Shown here one piece after another: positions 32,997 to 43,700 of a DNA stretch of 64,000 bases. How positions within the stretch are numbered: position 1 is the first letter of the stretch; the number at the start of each line of letters is the position of its first letter. The notes below the pieces were generated by a model. The model did no database searches and had not been told where the DNA came from. It worked only from the letters and a program-made list of their open reading frames with translations. The translations under genes and the position numbers were made by a program. Origin of the DNA: Siderastrea siderea (lineage: Eukaryota; Cnidaria; Anthozoa; Scleractinia; Rhizangiidae); contig OZ034968.1 in NCBI GenBank assembly GCA_964030785.1, positions 71,215,399 to 71,279,398 of the forward strand, given 5' to 3'.

Positions 32997-33953
32997 ATGA
33001 CTACAACGGTGAATGGATCAAGCTGCTCCATCTCACTAAATCCAACAACAGAAATCTTTTTTTACTGCCTGATCCTTGTTTTTTCGCTGGTCGGGAATTC
33101 CTTTATAGGAATAGTTGTGTTTAAGACGCAAAAATTGAGAAAACCAATCAATTATTTTATCGTCAACATGGCCATCTCCGACTTGCTGTTTACAATATTT
33201 TGGCTTCCAAAGGAGCTAACACAGTTGTACGTGGAGAATCAGTGGCTCACCAGTAGTCCTGTTGGTCAGGCCTTGTGTAAGCTGGTCCACTTCATAACGG
33301 ATGTCTCCACTGATGTGTCTATTCAGAGCCTGGTTTTGATAGCAGTGGACCGATTTGGAGCTGTGGTATTTCCTCTCCGTTCTCCACTCATCAGTTCAAA
33401 GCTGTGCCCCTTCTTCATTCTCGCCACTTGGATCGTCGCGATGGCTGCCGCCTCGCCATCTTTAGTCGCCACGAAACTGGTTAAACACGTTCATGGAAAG
33501 CTGTCTTGCTTCATGCAATGGGATGAATGGTTTGTGAATTACATTCTAGCCATTTTTGTTGTATTTTTGTATATCCCTGTCGCCTTGTTGGTCGTACTTT
33601 ACTCCTTCATCGTTGTCAAGCTCAAGACACAGAAGATTCCAGGTGAGCAGTCGGTCATCGCTGAGCAACAACGCGCCAAAAGAAACAGAAACGTGTTAAA
33701 GATGGCCATTGCTATCGTGGTAGGGTTTGTACTGTGCTGGGTACCCTGGAGTATTATCTTCTTACTATCACTCTTTGGACGAGACTTGCCTTGTAGCATT
33801 TCTCTCTATTTCTTTATCACTTTAATTTTCTTTATGGGTCTCTCGAATTGTGCCATCAACCCTTGCATCTGTTTTGTTTTCAGTGACAATTATCGTCAGG
33901 GACTTAAAAGACTCCTAAAGTCTTTTAACACAGTGCAGGATCGAGTTAATTAA
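32997..33953 (+). CDS. Rhodopsin-class (class A) GPCR, intronless
   Basis: 318 residues with seven hydrophobic segments at about 20-43, 54-76, 94-118, 136-159, 180-206, 234-258 and 269-294. Class A marks: GNS in TM1 (N34), NMAISDLLF in TM2 (D62), Cys94 and Cys171 for the extracellular disulfide, DRF (118-120) in place of DRY, CWVPW in TM6, and NPCIC (288-292) in place of NPxxY. N6 is a glycosylation site (NGS). The short third loop (QQRAKRNRNVLKMAIAI) and overall pattern fit the neuropeptide-type branch expanded in cnidarians (allatostatin, galanin or RFamide-like receptors), but the ligand cannot be assigned. The start at 32997 is the first ATG, and an upstream in-frame extension has none. 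AATAAA follows at 33967-33972. Confidence 0.92.
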   Translation: MTTTVNGSSCSISLNPTTEIFFYCLILVFSLVGNSFIGIVVFKTQKLRKPINYFIVNMAISDLLFTIFWLPKELTQLYVENQWLTSSPVGQALCKLVHFITDVSTDVSIQSLVLIAVDRFGAVVFPLRSPLISSKLCPFFILATWIVAMAAASPSLVATKLVKHVHGKLSCFMQWDEWFVNYILAIFVVFLYIPVALLVVLYSFIVVKLKTQKIPGEQSVIAEQQRAKRNRNVLKMAIAIVVGFVLCWVPWSIIFLLSLFGRDLPCSISLYFFITLIFFMGLSNCAINPCICFVFSDNYRQGLKRLLKSFNTVQDRVN

Positions 33954-33966
33954 AAAATTGCATCAC

Positions 33967-33972
33967 AATAAA
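33967..33972 (+). terminator. AATAAA polyadenylation signal of the GPCR gene
   Basis: It lies 14 bases after the stop codon. A second AATAAA is near 34056. Confidence 0.6.
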
Positions 33973-34635
33973 ACATAGCGAACGGCCGAGGAACTCCCAT
34001 CCGTAAAAGTTATGTATGAAAAATTACTATGTTTGTAGTCTTTTCTCCTGCATTAATAAACGAAATGTAGAGAGCACTGAAGCAAAACTGCTTCACTATG
34101 AGAGTAAGAAAGTTAAGTAACTAATAGATGATTTTCAACGAAAAATACTACTGTACAAACCAGGTACCTGTAAAATAAAACAATAGTATAACCTCCAAAG
34201 AAGTGTAAATATACCAGTATTGGCCTGTAATGTTGTTATTCAGAGTATGAACATTTGAGAAACTTTGTTAAAAGGTTTTCAACCGCTCTTTTAAACTTTT
34301 CCTGTATACTGAAACATATAAGAGAGATGTTGAACGGGTTTCCAGTCGTTCTTTGTCTGTACAGTCGTTTTCTTGTTATTCTGAAAATTCTACTCATTAA
34401 TGTCTTTACTTACCAAATAGAAGCCATACTATATAGATTCACCGCAGAATGTAATTCATAAGGCAATGAGGCAATAAAAGCATTGAGAAAATATCTTACT
34501 TATTGATTTTCTACCTAAAATGATCCAGTTTGGTGCACTTGTTTTCTCTTTATTTGTAACTTTCTCTGATATACACTCTTGTTTTTCGTTGTCGGTGTTC
34601 GATGCAGGAAACACTTTTTCCCTTTAGACATATAC

Positions 34636-35010
34636 ACCTGGTCAAGAGAAAATAAGGGGACAGAGAGGGACACTGCCAGACCAGGCTTTGGGATATGTCA
34701 AGTTCGAAAAAGTTATTTTTAGACGGCCATTTGCAACGGAAGTCTGAATTCAGGACGTCCACATAAAGGCAACCTCGATCTGTTGTTTGAAGTACCATTC
34801 AAAATTTTGCTTGTAATGGCGGACCAAGTGGTCTTACGTTTTGTCGATGAAAACGACTTCGAAAAACAAGGGAAATGGTATTGATGCGGACGTTTCGGGA
34901 AACAGGCTTCCGTTCAAAAGCCAGTCTATAAATAACTTTTGTGGAATTGACATATCCCAGCCAACGCCCTCAGAATCCCTCTCTGTCCCCTTATTTTCTC
35001 TTGACCTGGT
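34636..35010. mobile_element. ~375-bp MITE
   Basis: Inverted ends ACC(T/A)GGTCAAGAGAAAATAA continue into GGGGACAGAGAGGGA, about 35 bases with one mismatch. Confidence 0.8.
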
Positions 35011-35134
35011 CTAACGGCTTTTTAAAACAGAAACCTCGCCTGCTGGAAATCATTGATAACCTGCTCTTTAAGTAGGACTCAAACATCTGACAAGCAAAAC
35101 ATATTACCTGATCGATAATAACACAGACTACAGC

Positions 35135-35616
35135 TGACTCCCCATAACTCGAACCTTCAAGGGAAATCAAAAAAGGTTCGAGTTATCGGGAGTTCGAGCG
35201 AGTTATCGGGGGATAGGATTCCCGCTGGCACCACTTATCACATGTATTCTCACAGGAAGAACTGACGCGTTTTGTGTACCAAAACACCAGGAAACTAAAG
35301 AAATTTACGCGAAGGAAAATTAAACACTTCAAAACTACAGTGCTGCTCAATATTTCGAAAATTGATTTAAAATAAATTCAGTGTTCTGGAGTATGTTTTG
35401 TCGCATTACACTTTGACAAACGAGGTTCGAGTTATCGAGGGTAAAATTATAAAGAAATGACCTGAAGGGAAAAGGATTTCAGTTCGAGTTTGCGGAAGGT
35501 CCGAGTTATTGAGGGTTAGATTACAGTACATTGTGGAGCAAATCGAGGGGAAATCAATTTTGGTTCGAGTGAGCGCGAGCTTCGAGTTACCGAGGGTTCG
35601 AATTACCGGGAGTCAA
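35135..35616. mobile_element. ~480-bp MITE with GTTCGAGTTATCGGG motifs
   Basis: Ends are inverted TGACTCCC(C/G)(A/G)TAA(C/T)TCGAACC. Internal copies of TTCGAGTTATCGGG/TTCGAGTTACCGAGGG recur. Confidence 0.75.
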
Positions 35617-35723
35617 GTGTATTAACTTAATAGACAGTAATATCGTCCTCGTTTTCTTACTTCATTGGGTTGTCATTGTAGAAAGTTGTAGAAATTGAAG
35701 AAAAATAAATTGAAATGAGCTCA

Positions 35724-36055
35724 GGCCACTTAAGGCATGGTTTGGGCCAAATTTGCATAAAATCTACCCAAATGTCATAACTCTGCGGGAACTGTGAAAA
35801 ACTTGATGAACCTAACTTAGTTTTGACTTCAAGTGTCAATCATTTGGGTCACGAGACCAGTAAAGGCTTGAGATTAAACGGTTAAAATTTTCACAGTGAA
35901 ATGGGGAAGGTAAAATGAAATAGAATGAAATCTTTTGGGGTGTCATTCTTTTACATCCTATTATTTGGCCGGGTCATCATAAAGTAGCCCAAAGTTATGA
36001 TCTGCAGTTGAGTAGATTTTATGCAAATTAGGCTCTAACCATGCCTTAAGTGGCC
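35724..36055. mobile_element. ~330-bp MITE
   Basis: Inverted ends of about 48 bases begin GGCCACTTAAGGCATGGTT and continue to TTTGCATAAAATCTAC. Confidence 0.8.
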
Positions 36056-36254
36056 GGAGCGTGGGCTATAATCGTATGTTTAGATGATTCTACAGCGTCA
36101 CAGTAATTATTTTAGAACGATAACGTGAGAACAGGCACACAAACGTTACTTCGAAATAAACTGCGTTTTTTTTCACCAAATAAGAAACTAATCCTTTAGA
36201 AATGTGGCTGTTATGTGATTTCCTTTGTTTTTCAATTGAAACTTTCTTGAAAGA

Positions 36255-37439
36255 CGGACCCCTGAATTCTCTCCAGTGAGCTCATTGTACATTTAAGTGG
36301 AATTCGTTCATTAGGTTCTCCTTCACCTCACAAGCATGAAGCGCCCTGTTTCTGTTTTACTATCAGTGTATTAGAGAAAACATTTTTCGTCAATTTTTCT
36401 AGTTTTGCCGTATTGTTACTTCCTTTTCTTCTTTGGCGTATTTTACTACATCGCCCGATTCAACTGTTGTACTTTAGAACATCTGCCATTTAAATTCCCG
36501 CTAACGATTTTTAAAGCACCTTTTTTTGCCCTTCTTATGAAGTGAAAAATTGGCGTGAAAGATGATTACGCTAGTCGCTTTTTACAAGAAGATGTAACAG
36601 GTGTATGTTTTTTTCTTCGAAACAAACCGCCTTATTTTTCTTCCCAGTTCAAGTCAGAATATGATCGTGAAAATATTACCATCTTTCTTTCTTTATTTTC
36701 TTTATTCGTTATTCTCATTCCTCTTAATAGTTTTGTGTTATTGCTTGTTTATCACGTTATTTTCTTAGAATTCTGGCTTGGTCAATCAATCAATTGTTCT
36801 ACCGATGGTTCTATCAAATGGGCTTAAAACATGTATTTACACTGCCCTGAAAATGTGTTGGTTTGTATCTCAGCTTACGAATTTGCAGCGAATTCAATTT
36901 TTTTCTTTTTTTGGTTACAATGATAAGTAAGTAAGGAGGCCCTCCTTTTTTCTTTCTAGGAAGAGAGTCCGTTTCCCATACGTGCCCTATTTCATAAAAT
37001 TTCCGTCTTCAGTTATCTTTGGATCAACTAAAGCCGGCTGTTATTTTACAATTACTCAGCTACTTTATATGTTTACTTAATAATAAATCGAACGTGACTC
37101 TTGCAGGTTGCAGACATCGCAGCCCGATATACTTACAATTATCATAAACTCAGTTGGTTGCAATATCAGTCGCTAACAATATCAGCGCCTTGAGAAACGT
37201 TTCACAGACATTTTGAGCTTGGTTCTTGTTTTCTTTCTGTAAAGTCCTTCATGCCATAGAAATCTATGCTACCCCTCTTTAAACTCCCTAAAAAGTCTTA
37301 TTCTATAGAAACTCTTATAAAGCGTTGAAATCAGTTGTATCAAAGTCAACATTGTCACCCAAATAAGTGCCGGGATAACCTACCCAGTAGGCACGTATGT
37401 GGAATGGACTCTCTTATCTTTATTCTCTCTTGTCTTTGC

Positions 37440-37516
<77 letters not shown>

Positions 37517-37866
37517 TTCTATTTGTAATTATCTTGAGTTTTCTTTATAATCACTCTGTTGTAGATAAAAATACATTTCAGTTTCCCTCAGCTACACCTG
37601 GTCTAGCTTTCATAAATTACCACATCCGCAGGCAATCGCAAAACGTTTTCCGCCAAGATAGGGTTCACCCTAAACATGACATTATCATTATTATTATTAT
37701 TTTAATTCCTGTTTTATGAAAGTAAAGAAGTAATGAGGAGAAACTAGACTTTTAACTTACAGTACTGTTGCAATCCAAAATTGTCGCTGTTTAGTCTACA
37801 CAGCGCAAAAAACCGACGTCAGTTTGAAAGTTTTTTTTTTATTCAATTCAGAAACTGATCCTTAAG
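36255..37866. repeat. Segmental duplication, copy 2 (downstream of GPCR, receptor missing)
   Basis: Matches 30196-31975. It stops at the equivalent of the 148-base duplication, and the sequence beyond does not resemble the receptor or its promoter. It contains an expanded (ATT)n at 37443-37515. Confidence 0.9.
37443..37515. repeat. (ATT)n microsatellite
   Basis: About 24 ATT units. Poly-Leu and poly-Tyr frames across it are artefacts. A shorter run lies at 37684-37702. Confidence 0.97.
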
Positions 37867-39200
37867 GCCGAGGGTGACAAGCTGCTCATGAAGTTATAAA
37901 GGCAAAATTTTGGTGGAGGTCTTACGTTAAATAAAATTATATCTTGAACGTTTGGGAGCCAATTCCGTTGAAACTTAACAGTGAGCTTGGGGAATGGTGG
38001 AAGTGCAACAAAGTTGTTTTCGGTTTGATAGATTGCGCTTCTTTGGGATACTATGAGCTCCCAAAGTTAAGATTTTGTAAAACGCGACTCTGTGTCCAAG
38101 TTTCGTCCTCGTCAGGAAAGGACAAAAAGGCTTCTACTGTCCGGGGATCAATTACCATTGCCACAATCAATGTGCATGCGCTTAACTTCTACCATTGAAA
38201 ACAAATCCATTGTCTTCCCATACAAACCTTTGTAATTCAAATTCAAACCGTTTTAACACAACACCACCTTATACGCCGATACACTAGAGTCACGTTCGTG
38301 GCGTATGTCCCTTATCTTGAGCTTGGGCAGCCTGTGCACCAATTACTTCATCATTCGCTTCCGGTCGTGCTGCTCACGGATCCTCGCCTTCTTTCTATTA
38401 CTAGTAAAAGTTGACACTACAGCTGCCCCCGCTGTTGGGAATTTTTTTGAATGTATTTATTGATTCTAGATTGTTTCTGCAGAAGCAGGCCAAGTGTAGA
38501 TTAGCACTCAGTCCAGTGCTAAGAGATTTCACTGACATTACGGAATCGGGAAAATTGAAACACGTTGTTCACTAATGTAAATGGCTCTCAGTTTTTCTGT
38601 CAACCATGGAACTTTTTTGTGTTTGGGTATTGTTTAGGTGCAAATTAGTCGAACCTATTAATTGAATGAGGGACAAATTTGAACAGGAATAAGTAGCAAG
38701 AGAATAAAGGTGAAGTTAATTGCGCGAGTCGCGTGCCTTAAAATATAAACAGTAATGCGTGGTGAACGATTTGTTCGCCCTATATTGCTGAAAGAAAACT
38801 TTTTTCTTTCGACAATCTAAGTTCTTTATTAGAAAAACATTGTAGTGGTAAGTTCATGGGGAAATTGCACTAAAATGCGGGAGAGCAACTTCCCGCGACA
38901 TGGAAATAATTTCCACATACGCAATGTAAACAAAGCCACGACAAACATAACTTTTGATACAAAATGCGCTTTCTTGGACGCATTTCTTACATACAAGCAA
39001 GATTTTTCACAGAGACAATTCCTGCGGGGGCAATAATTTCCCCTGCTCCAATGTTTTACTTCGCGCGTGTTTTCACTTGAAAAGTGACCCGCCTCGACTT
39101 TTTAAACATCTTCCAGTTTGAGCACAGGTACCCCAAGCTCAGTGTGAGGGTCAGCGTGTTGATTACGCAACTGTACAACATGGTTGCAAATATAAGGATT
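37867..39200. other. No gene recognised
   Basis: Ordinary AT-rich sequence. I see no splice-consistent exon, RNA gene or clear element here. Confidence 0.45.
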
Positions 39201-39206
39201 TGTATA

Positions 39207-39535
39207 GGAACCCAGGTAATAGATTCAAGAAGATAGTTGAATGCGCAACAATTCTCAATTAAAAAAAAAAAGCCTAACCTTATTTTCACGGTGTGTTTCT
39301 TGCTTCTGGTATGGTTATTTTGCTGATTTATCGCGATTTAAGCGAATTCTTTAATTCCCGCGTTTCCACTCCTAAAGCGGAGAGGAGTAGAATCACGGGA
39401 ATTAAAGAAATCGCGATAAATCAGCAAAATAACCACACCAGAAGCAAGAAACACACCATGGAAATAAGGTAAGGCTTTTTAATTGAGAATTGTTGCGTAT
39501 AACTATCTTATTGAATCTATTACCAGGATTCCCAT
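39207..39535. mobile_element. ~330-base foldback element
   Basis: Two arms of about 150 bases form a near-perfect palindrome centred near 39368. Shared pieces include GAATTAAAGAA(A/T)TCGCG-type and ATTTATCGCGATTT sequences, and AATAGATTCAA(G/T)AAGATAGTT. Confidence 0.85.
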
Positions 39536-39934
39536 CCTTCTCCGGCTATTTTAACGGTTATGACACATTTCAAGTCATTTTAAAACAAGACGATCCTCGT
39601 CCACAGATATCACTCGTCATTTTTTCTGTAAACTGCGAGCACAGGGTAGTAAAGGGGTTGTGTGACGCGTATTTTGAGAAAAAATTAGCGCGTGACACGT
39701 GAAAGCAGCTCAAATATTGCCGTTATTCGTGAATTTGTGGTCTAGCTTGACGCGTGATCTCCTTAAAGGCCGTGATTCGTGATTCCGTCCAAAAATATTA
39801 GTGAAAACCGAAACTAAACTCGTAACTGATAAATCAGTTTACAATAGTGAGCAAGTAAAGCAATAAATAAATAAATGACAACGTTCCAACAAATGTGTCC
39901 GGAATTGTAGCTAATTGCAAACTTATTTTACACT

Positions 39935-40520
39935 AGGCAATTTTTCTTGCAACTTGTGTCGCAATTTTGCAGTTGCGCCGTTGCGAGACAAGTTGCGCGC
40001 AACACTACTTATTGTAACACCTCTATGCAACGCTAGAAAAATCCGTTGCAGTGTTGCGAGGATCGTTGCGAAAAGTAGAACCGACTTCCATTTCTAGCCG
40101 GACGATTGCAGCAACAGAAAAGTTGCGAGACATGTTCATTTCAGGCTATGTTACACTGGATCGCAACAAAATTGCGAGACAAGTTGCAAAAAAGGTTGCC
40201 TGCAGGTGTAACAGCTCCTTAAAACATTTAAGGCGCTGTTACACCACGCATTTTTCTTGCAACTTGCCCCGCAGTTTTGTTGCAACGTTGCGAGACAAGT
40301 CGCACGCAACATTGCCTAATGTAACACCTCTACGCAACGCTGGAAAAATTCGTTGCGGGGATCTGGTTGCGAAAAGTACAAGTGACTTGTACTTCTCGAC
40401 GCGATTGCGGTACCAAAAAAAGTTGCGAGACATGTTCATTTCAGGGTATGTTACACTGGACAGTTTTTCGTGCAACTTGTACCGTAACAAAATTGCGAGA
40501 CAAGTAACAGTGTCTTTAGT
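39935..40520. mobile_element. Two tandem ~300-base units rich in GTTGCGAGACAAGTTGC
   Basis: Units at about 39935-40215 and 40235-40520 share TTTTTCTTGCAACTTG, GTTGCGAGACAAGT, TAACACCTCTA(T/C)GCAACGCT and AAGTTGCGAGACATGTTCAT. TGTTACAC/GTGTAACA motifs mark the unit junction. It looks like a MITE present twice in tandem. Confidence 0.75.
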
Positions 40521-40751
40521 GTTCTAGGGTCACTCTTCCTGGCAACGGAGTCTGGACAAACCTCCAGCCAGCCACTGCATAAAGACCATATAGAAAAGTT
40601 CCATGTTCTGCTACCCGAAAGGGATCATGCAGAGTTGCACAATTTTAAGACCTTACAAGAGGTGGGTTCTATTGTTTTAATATCAGCGAATATTAGATTT
40701 CTACACGTAAGCGGAGTATTGTATTACTTGTGGTCTTGTCGGTGTCTATGG

Positions 40752-43700
40752 TCACCCTTTGTACCGATCAGGAATATTCTTTAGGAATTGCTCTTCCTCT
40801 GGCGTGTTTTCTCTTCCTAAAGCTTTGTTCCGCTGCGGATATCTTCCGAACATATTTATGACCTCCTGCGAAACGAAAACATTCTCATAAGAGGCAGAAC
40901 AGGAACGCTCAAACATATATCAACTTTTAAAATGCCCTTAGTTTTTAGTTTTAAATCGACGCTACGAACCCTAACTGTGAATGGGAATCCAGTGTCAAAT
41001 GTTTTCCTTGTTATGAGATTTGGGAAGTATCGAGTCAGAACTAAACGTTTACCACTCAAATTTGAGGAATGCAGGACTTTTATTTCTTTCGTTTCTTCTC
41101 TCCCTTTTTTTTTCTTTTTCATTTGTTTCGGAACATACTGATGACAAAATGTCTTTACTAAAAGGTGAACTACTCTACCTTGTGTCTTATGGCAAACTCC
41201 AGGTTTATCTTGGCTATTTCTTCAAATTCCGTACCTTTGAAGTCTTCGACCAACTTGGAGTATAAGTTCACTGACAATTCCTTTAAAGAGATAACATTAA
41301 AATGTTTTGGAACTACAAAACTGAGGACGGACGCGGAGTAAGTCGTAGAACATCATAATTGCATACTTAAGGTAACTCGTGCGCTAGCCATGCAATGGAC
41401 TGAAATACGAACCTTTTTCTTTCCTCTCCCTAAAACTAAAAAGCCTCAAAAGGGTGGACCTCAAATGGTGAAAAATTGGGGGTTTACCTCGGTGTAAGAA
41501 CCTGACAAGATGTTCTTTGTTTGTTAGCTTTTGTTTTGCTGTACGGTATTGTTTAAAACATTTTTGTCTCCTTTGTTTTACGTCATCCGTGAGTTTCACA
41601 GGTTCTTACTAATACACCGAGTTAAAGCCAAAATTGGCCAAATGAGGAATATATTTTCTTCCAACTAGCCATCAGTATAATGCGGTATTGCCGTCCCAAA
41701 ATCACAATTAGTACAATTGGTTTGCATTAACAAGGTAGTTTAAGGGAAAGACCTAGACTACCGTTTCAAAGACTCGGTTAACGTTCCGAGAAAAACCACA
41801 GAGCTACGAAATCCCTCCCTCCCGACCCCACCCCTCCCCCAAGAAAAAATTAACTAACTGTACTCACAAAAGATGCAAATGCTGATAGCCAGGTACGATA
41901 AGCTTCTCCCTTAGCTCCATATAAGGAATTCGCTGATTCCCTCCCCAATCCCCAAATCAATAAAAAACAAACTGTTGGGACAGTTCCTAGCCAGAGCCTA
42001 TGATGCCTTGAAGTCATCACTTCAACATCACTTCAAGACATTTTATTTTCCGATCATCACACTTTACCCCTCTTTTCCCTCCTCTGGCATCCTCCTCCAC
42101 CCTCCGGATCCCTCCTCCTTCCTCTCCTTGGCTCACTCTTGGTTTCTTCCCTCCTCAGATCCTTCTCCCCTCTCTACTCCTTCTTCTCCTCCTCCTAATT
42201 CTCCTCGTCCACTTCTCCCTCTCCCCCAACTCCTTCCCACCTTCGCTTCCTCTCCTCTCCCTCCTCCTTCTCCTATCCATCCTCCTGATCATAGTTCTCC
42301 TCCTCCTCCTTCTCCATCACTCTTCCTTCTCCCCCTCCTCCTCCCTTTCCTGTTCCTCTTCCTCTTCCCTATTCTTCTACTCGCCTCCCCTCTTCCTCTC
42401 CTCTCCCTCCTTCTCCTGTCCCTTCCCTCCTTCTTCTACTCCCCTCCCTTCCTCCTCTCCTCTCCCTCCTTCTCCTGCCCCTTCCCTCTGTCTTCTACTC
42501 CCCTCCCTTCCTCCTCTCCTCTCCCTCCTTCTCCTGTCCCTTCCCTCCTTCTTCTACTCGCCTCCCCTCTTCCTCTCCTCTCCCTCCTTCTCCTGCCCCT
42601 TCCCTCTGTCTTCTACTCCCCTCCCTTCCTCCTCTCCTCTTCCTCCTTCTCCTGCCCCTTCTGTCCTTTGCCTATCCCTCCTTCTCCCTCTTTCCCTCCT
42701 CCCCTCTCCCTCCTTCTTCTTCCCCTCCCTCCTCCTCATCATCAACCTCGCTCTCTAAATCCTCATCTCCCACGCTCCTCTTTCTCCAGAGAGTTTTCAC
42801 TTATTAAATTAAATTCAAACCCTCTCACCTGATCTTCCACATTCTCACTGTGTTCAAATGGCAGGTACGTAAAGCTTCTCTCAGCGTAAGGAAGCTCCAA
42901 ATGATTGTGAGTCTTTCTCTCAATAAACTAAAGCAACACAAAATAATTGACTTTTGATAACAATAATTGTAGTAGACAGTGTAGATTTATTAGTAAGAAA
43001 GTTTAAAAAAATACTAAAAAATAAATATAGCTATCAACTCACCTTTCCAGCAATAGACCTGGCCCTGGAATCTCCAGAAAAAGCTTTGGCTGTATTCTGT
43101 ATAATTACAAAGCATACAACAGATTGCAATTAAATCAATTATTAATGGCCACCCCTACCAGGATGCCAAAAGGGGTGGATCTAGGAGAAGAGAGGGGTGG
43201 GTATAAGCCTAATTTTTTAAAACTAGGAAAATGATTGTAGAATAAATGTGTGCATCTTGGGGCACTTGTGAGAGGAATGAGTCTCATCCAAGGTCATCTC
43301 CAAAATCACACCTTACATTTTACCCCAGACTTGTGGTCGCTAAATGAAGAGAGCCCCTAAACATTTTCAGTCCAGCCCAGGATCAACTACTGTTTAAAAT
43401 GGTGAAGTGAAACTTGATTACCCTGAAAATATTTCTGGTAAATTGATCAGTCAGTATGATCAAAGCTAGTGATGGCTTAGGTTCATCCTCCCACTCTTTC
43501 AGATCACCTTGGATGGCTTTTTCAACCTGCAATAAATAATAGCACCAGCACTGGTTTACAAAGACCTGTCACCAGTATCCAAAACTAAAAACACAAATGC
43601 ACTGAAGGTTTAAAGTAGATTTTAAAGGTGAAAGAAAAATTCCTTGTAAACAGTACTTAAAATTAGAATAAAAATTAATAAATGTGGAATGGACTTATAC

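Noticed and set aside
37335..37719. Poly-Leu and poly-Tyr open frames
   Set aside because: Artefacts of the (ATT)n microsatellite.
40051..40527. 158-residue plus-strand open frame
   Set aside because: It lies wholly within the tandem GTTGCGAGACAAG element, has repeat-driven composition and no recognisable domain.
41975..42832. 285-residue Pro/Leu/Ser-rich open frame on the plus strand
   Set aside because: It is a translation of the C/T-only tract in the DUF924-A intron. A similar but different frame appears in block B, and there is no conserved protein feature.
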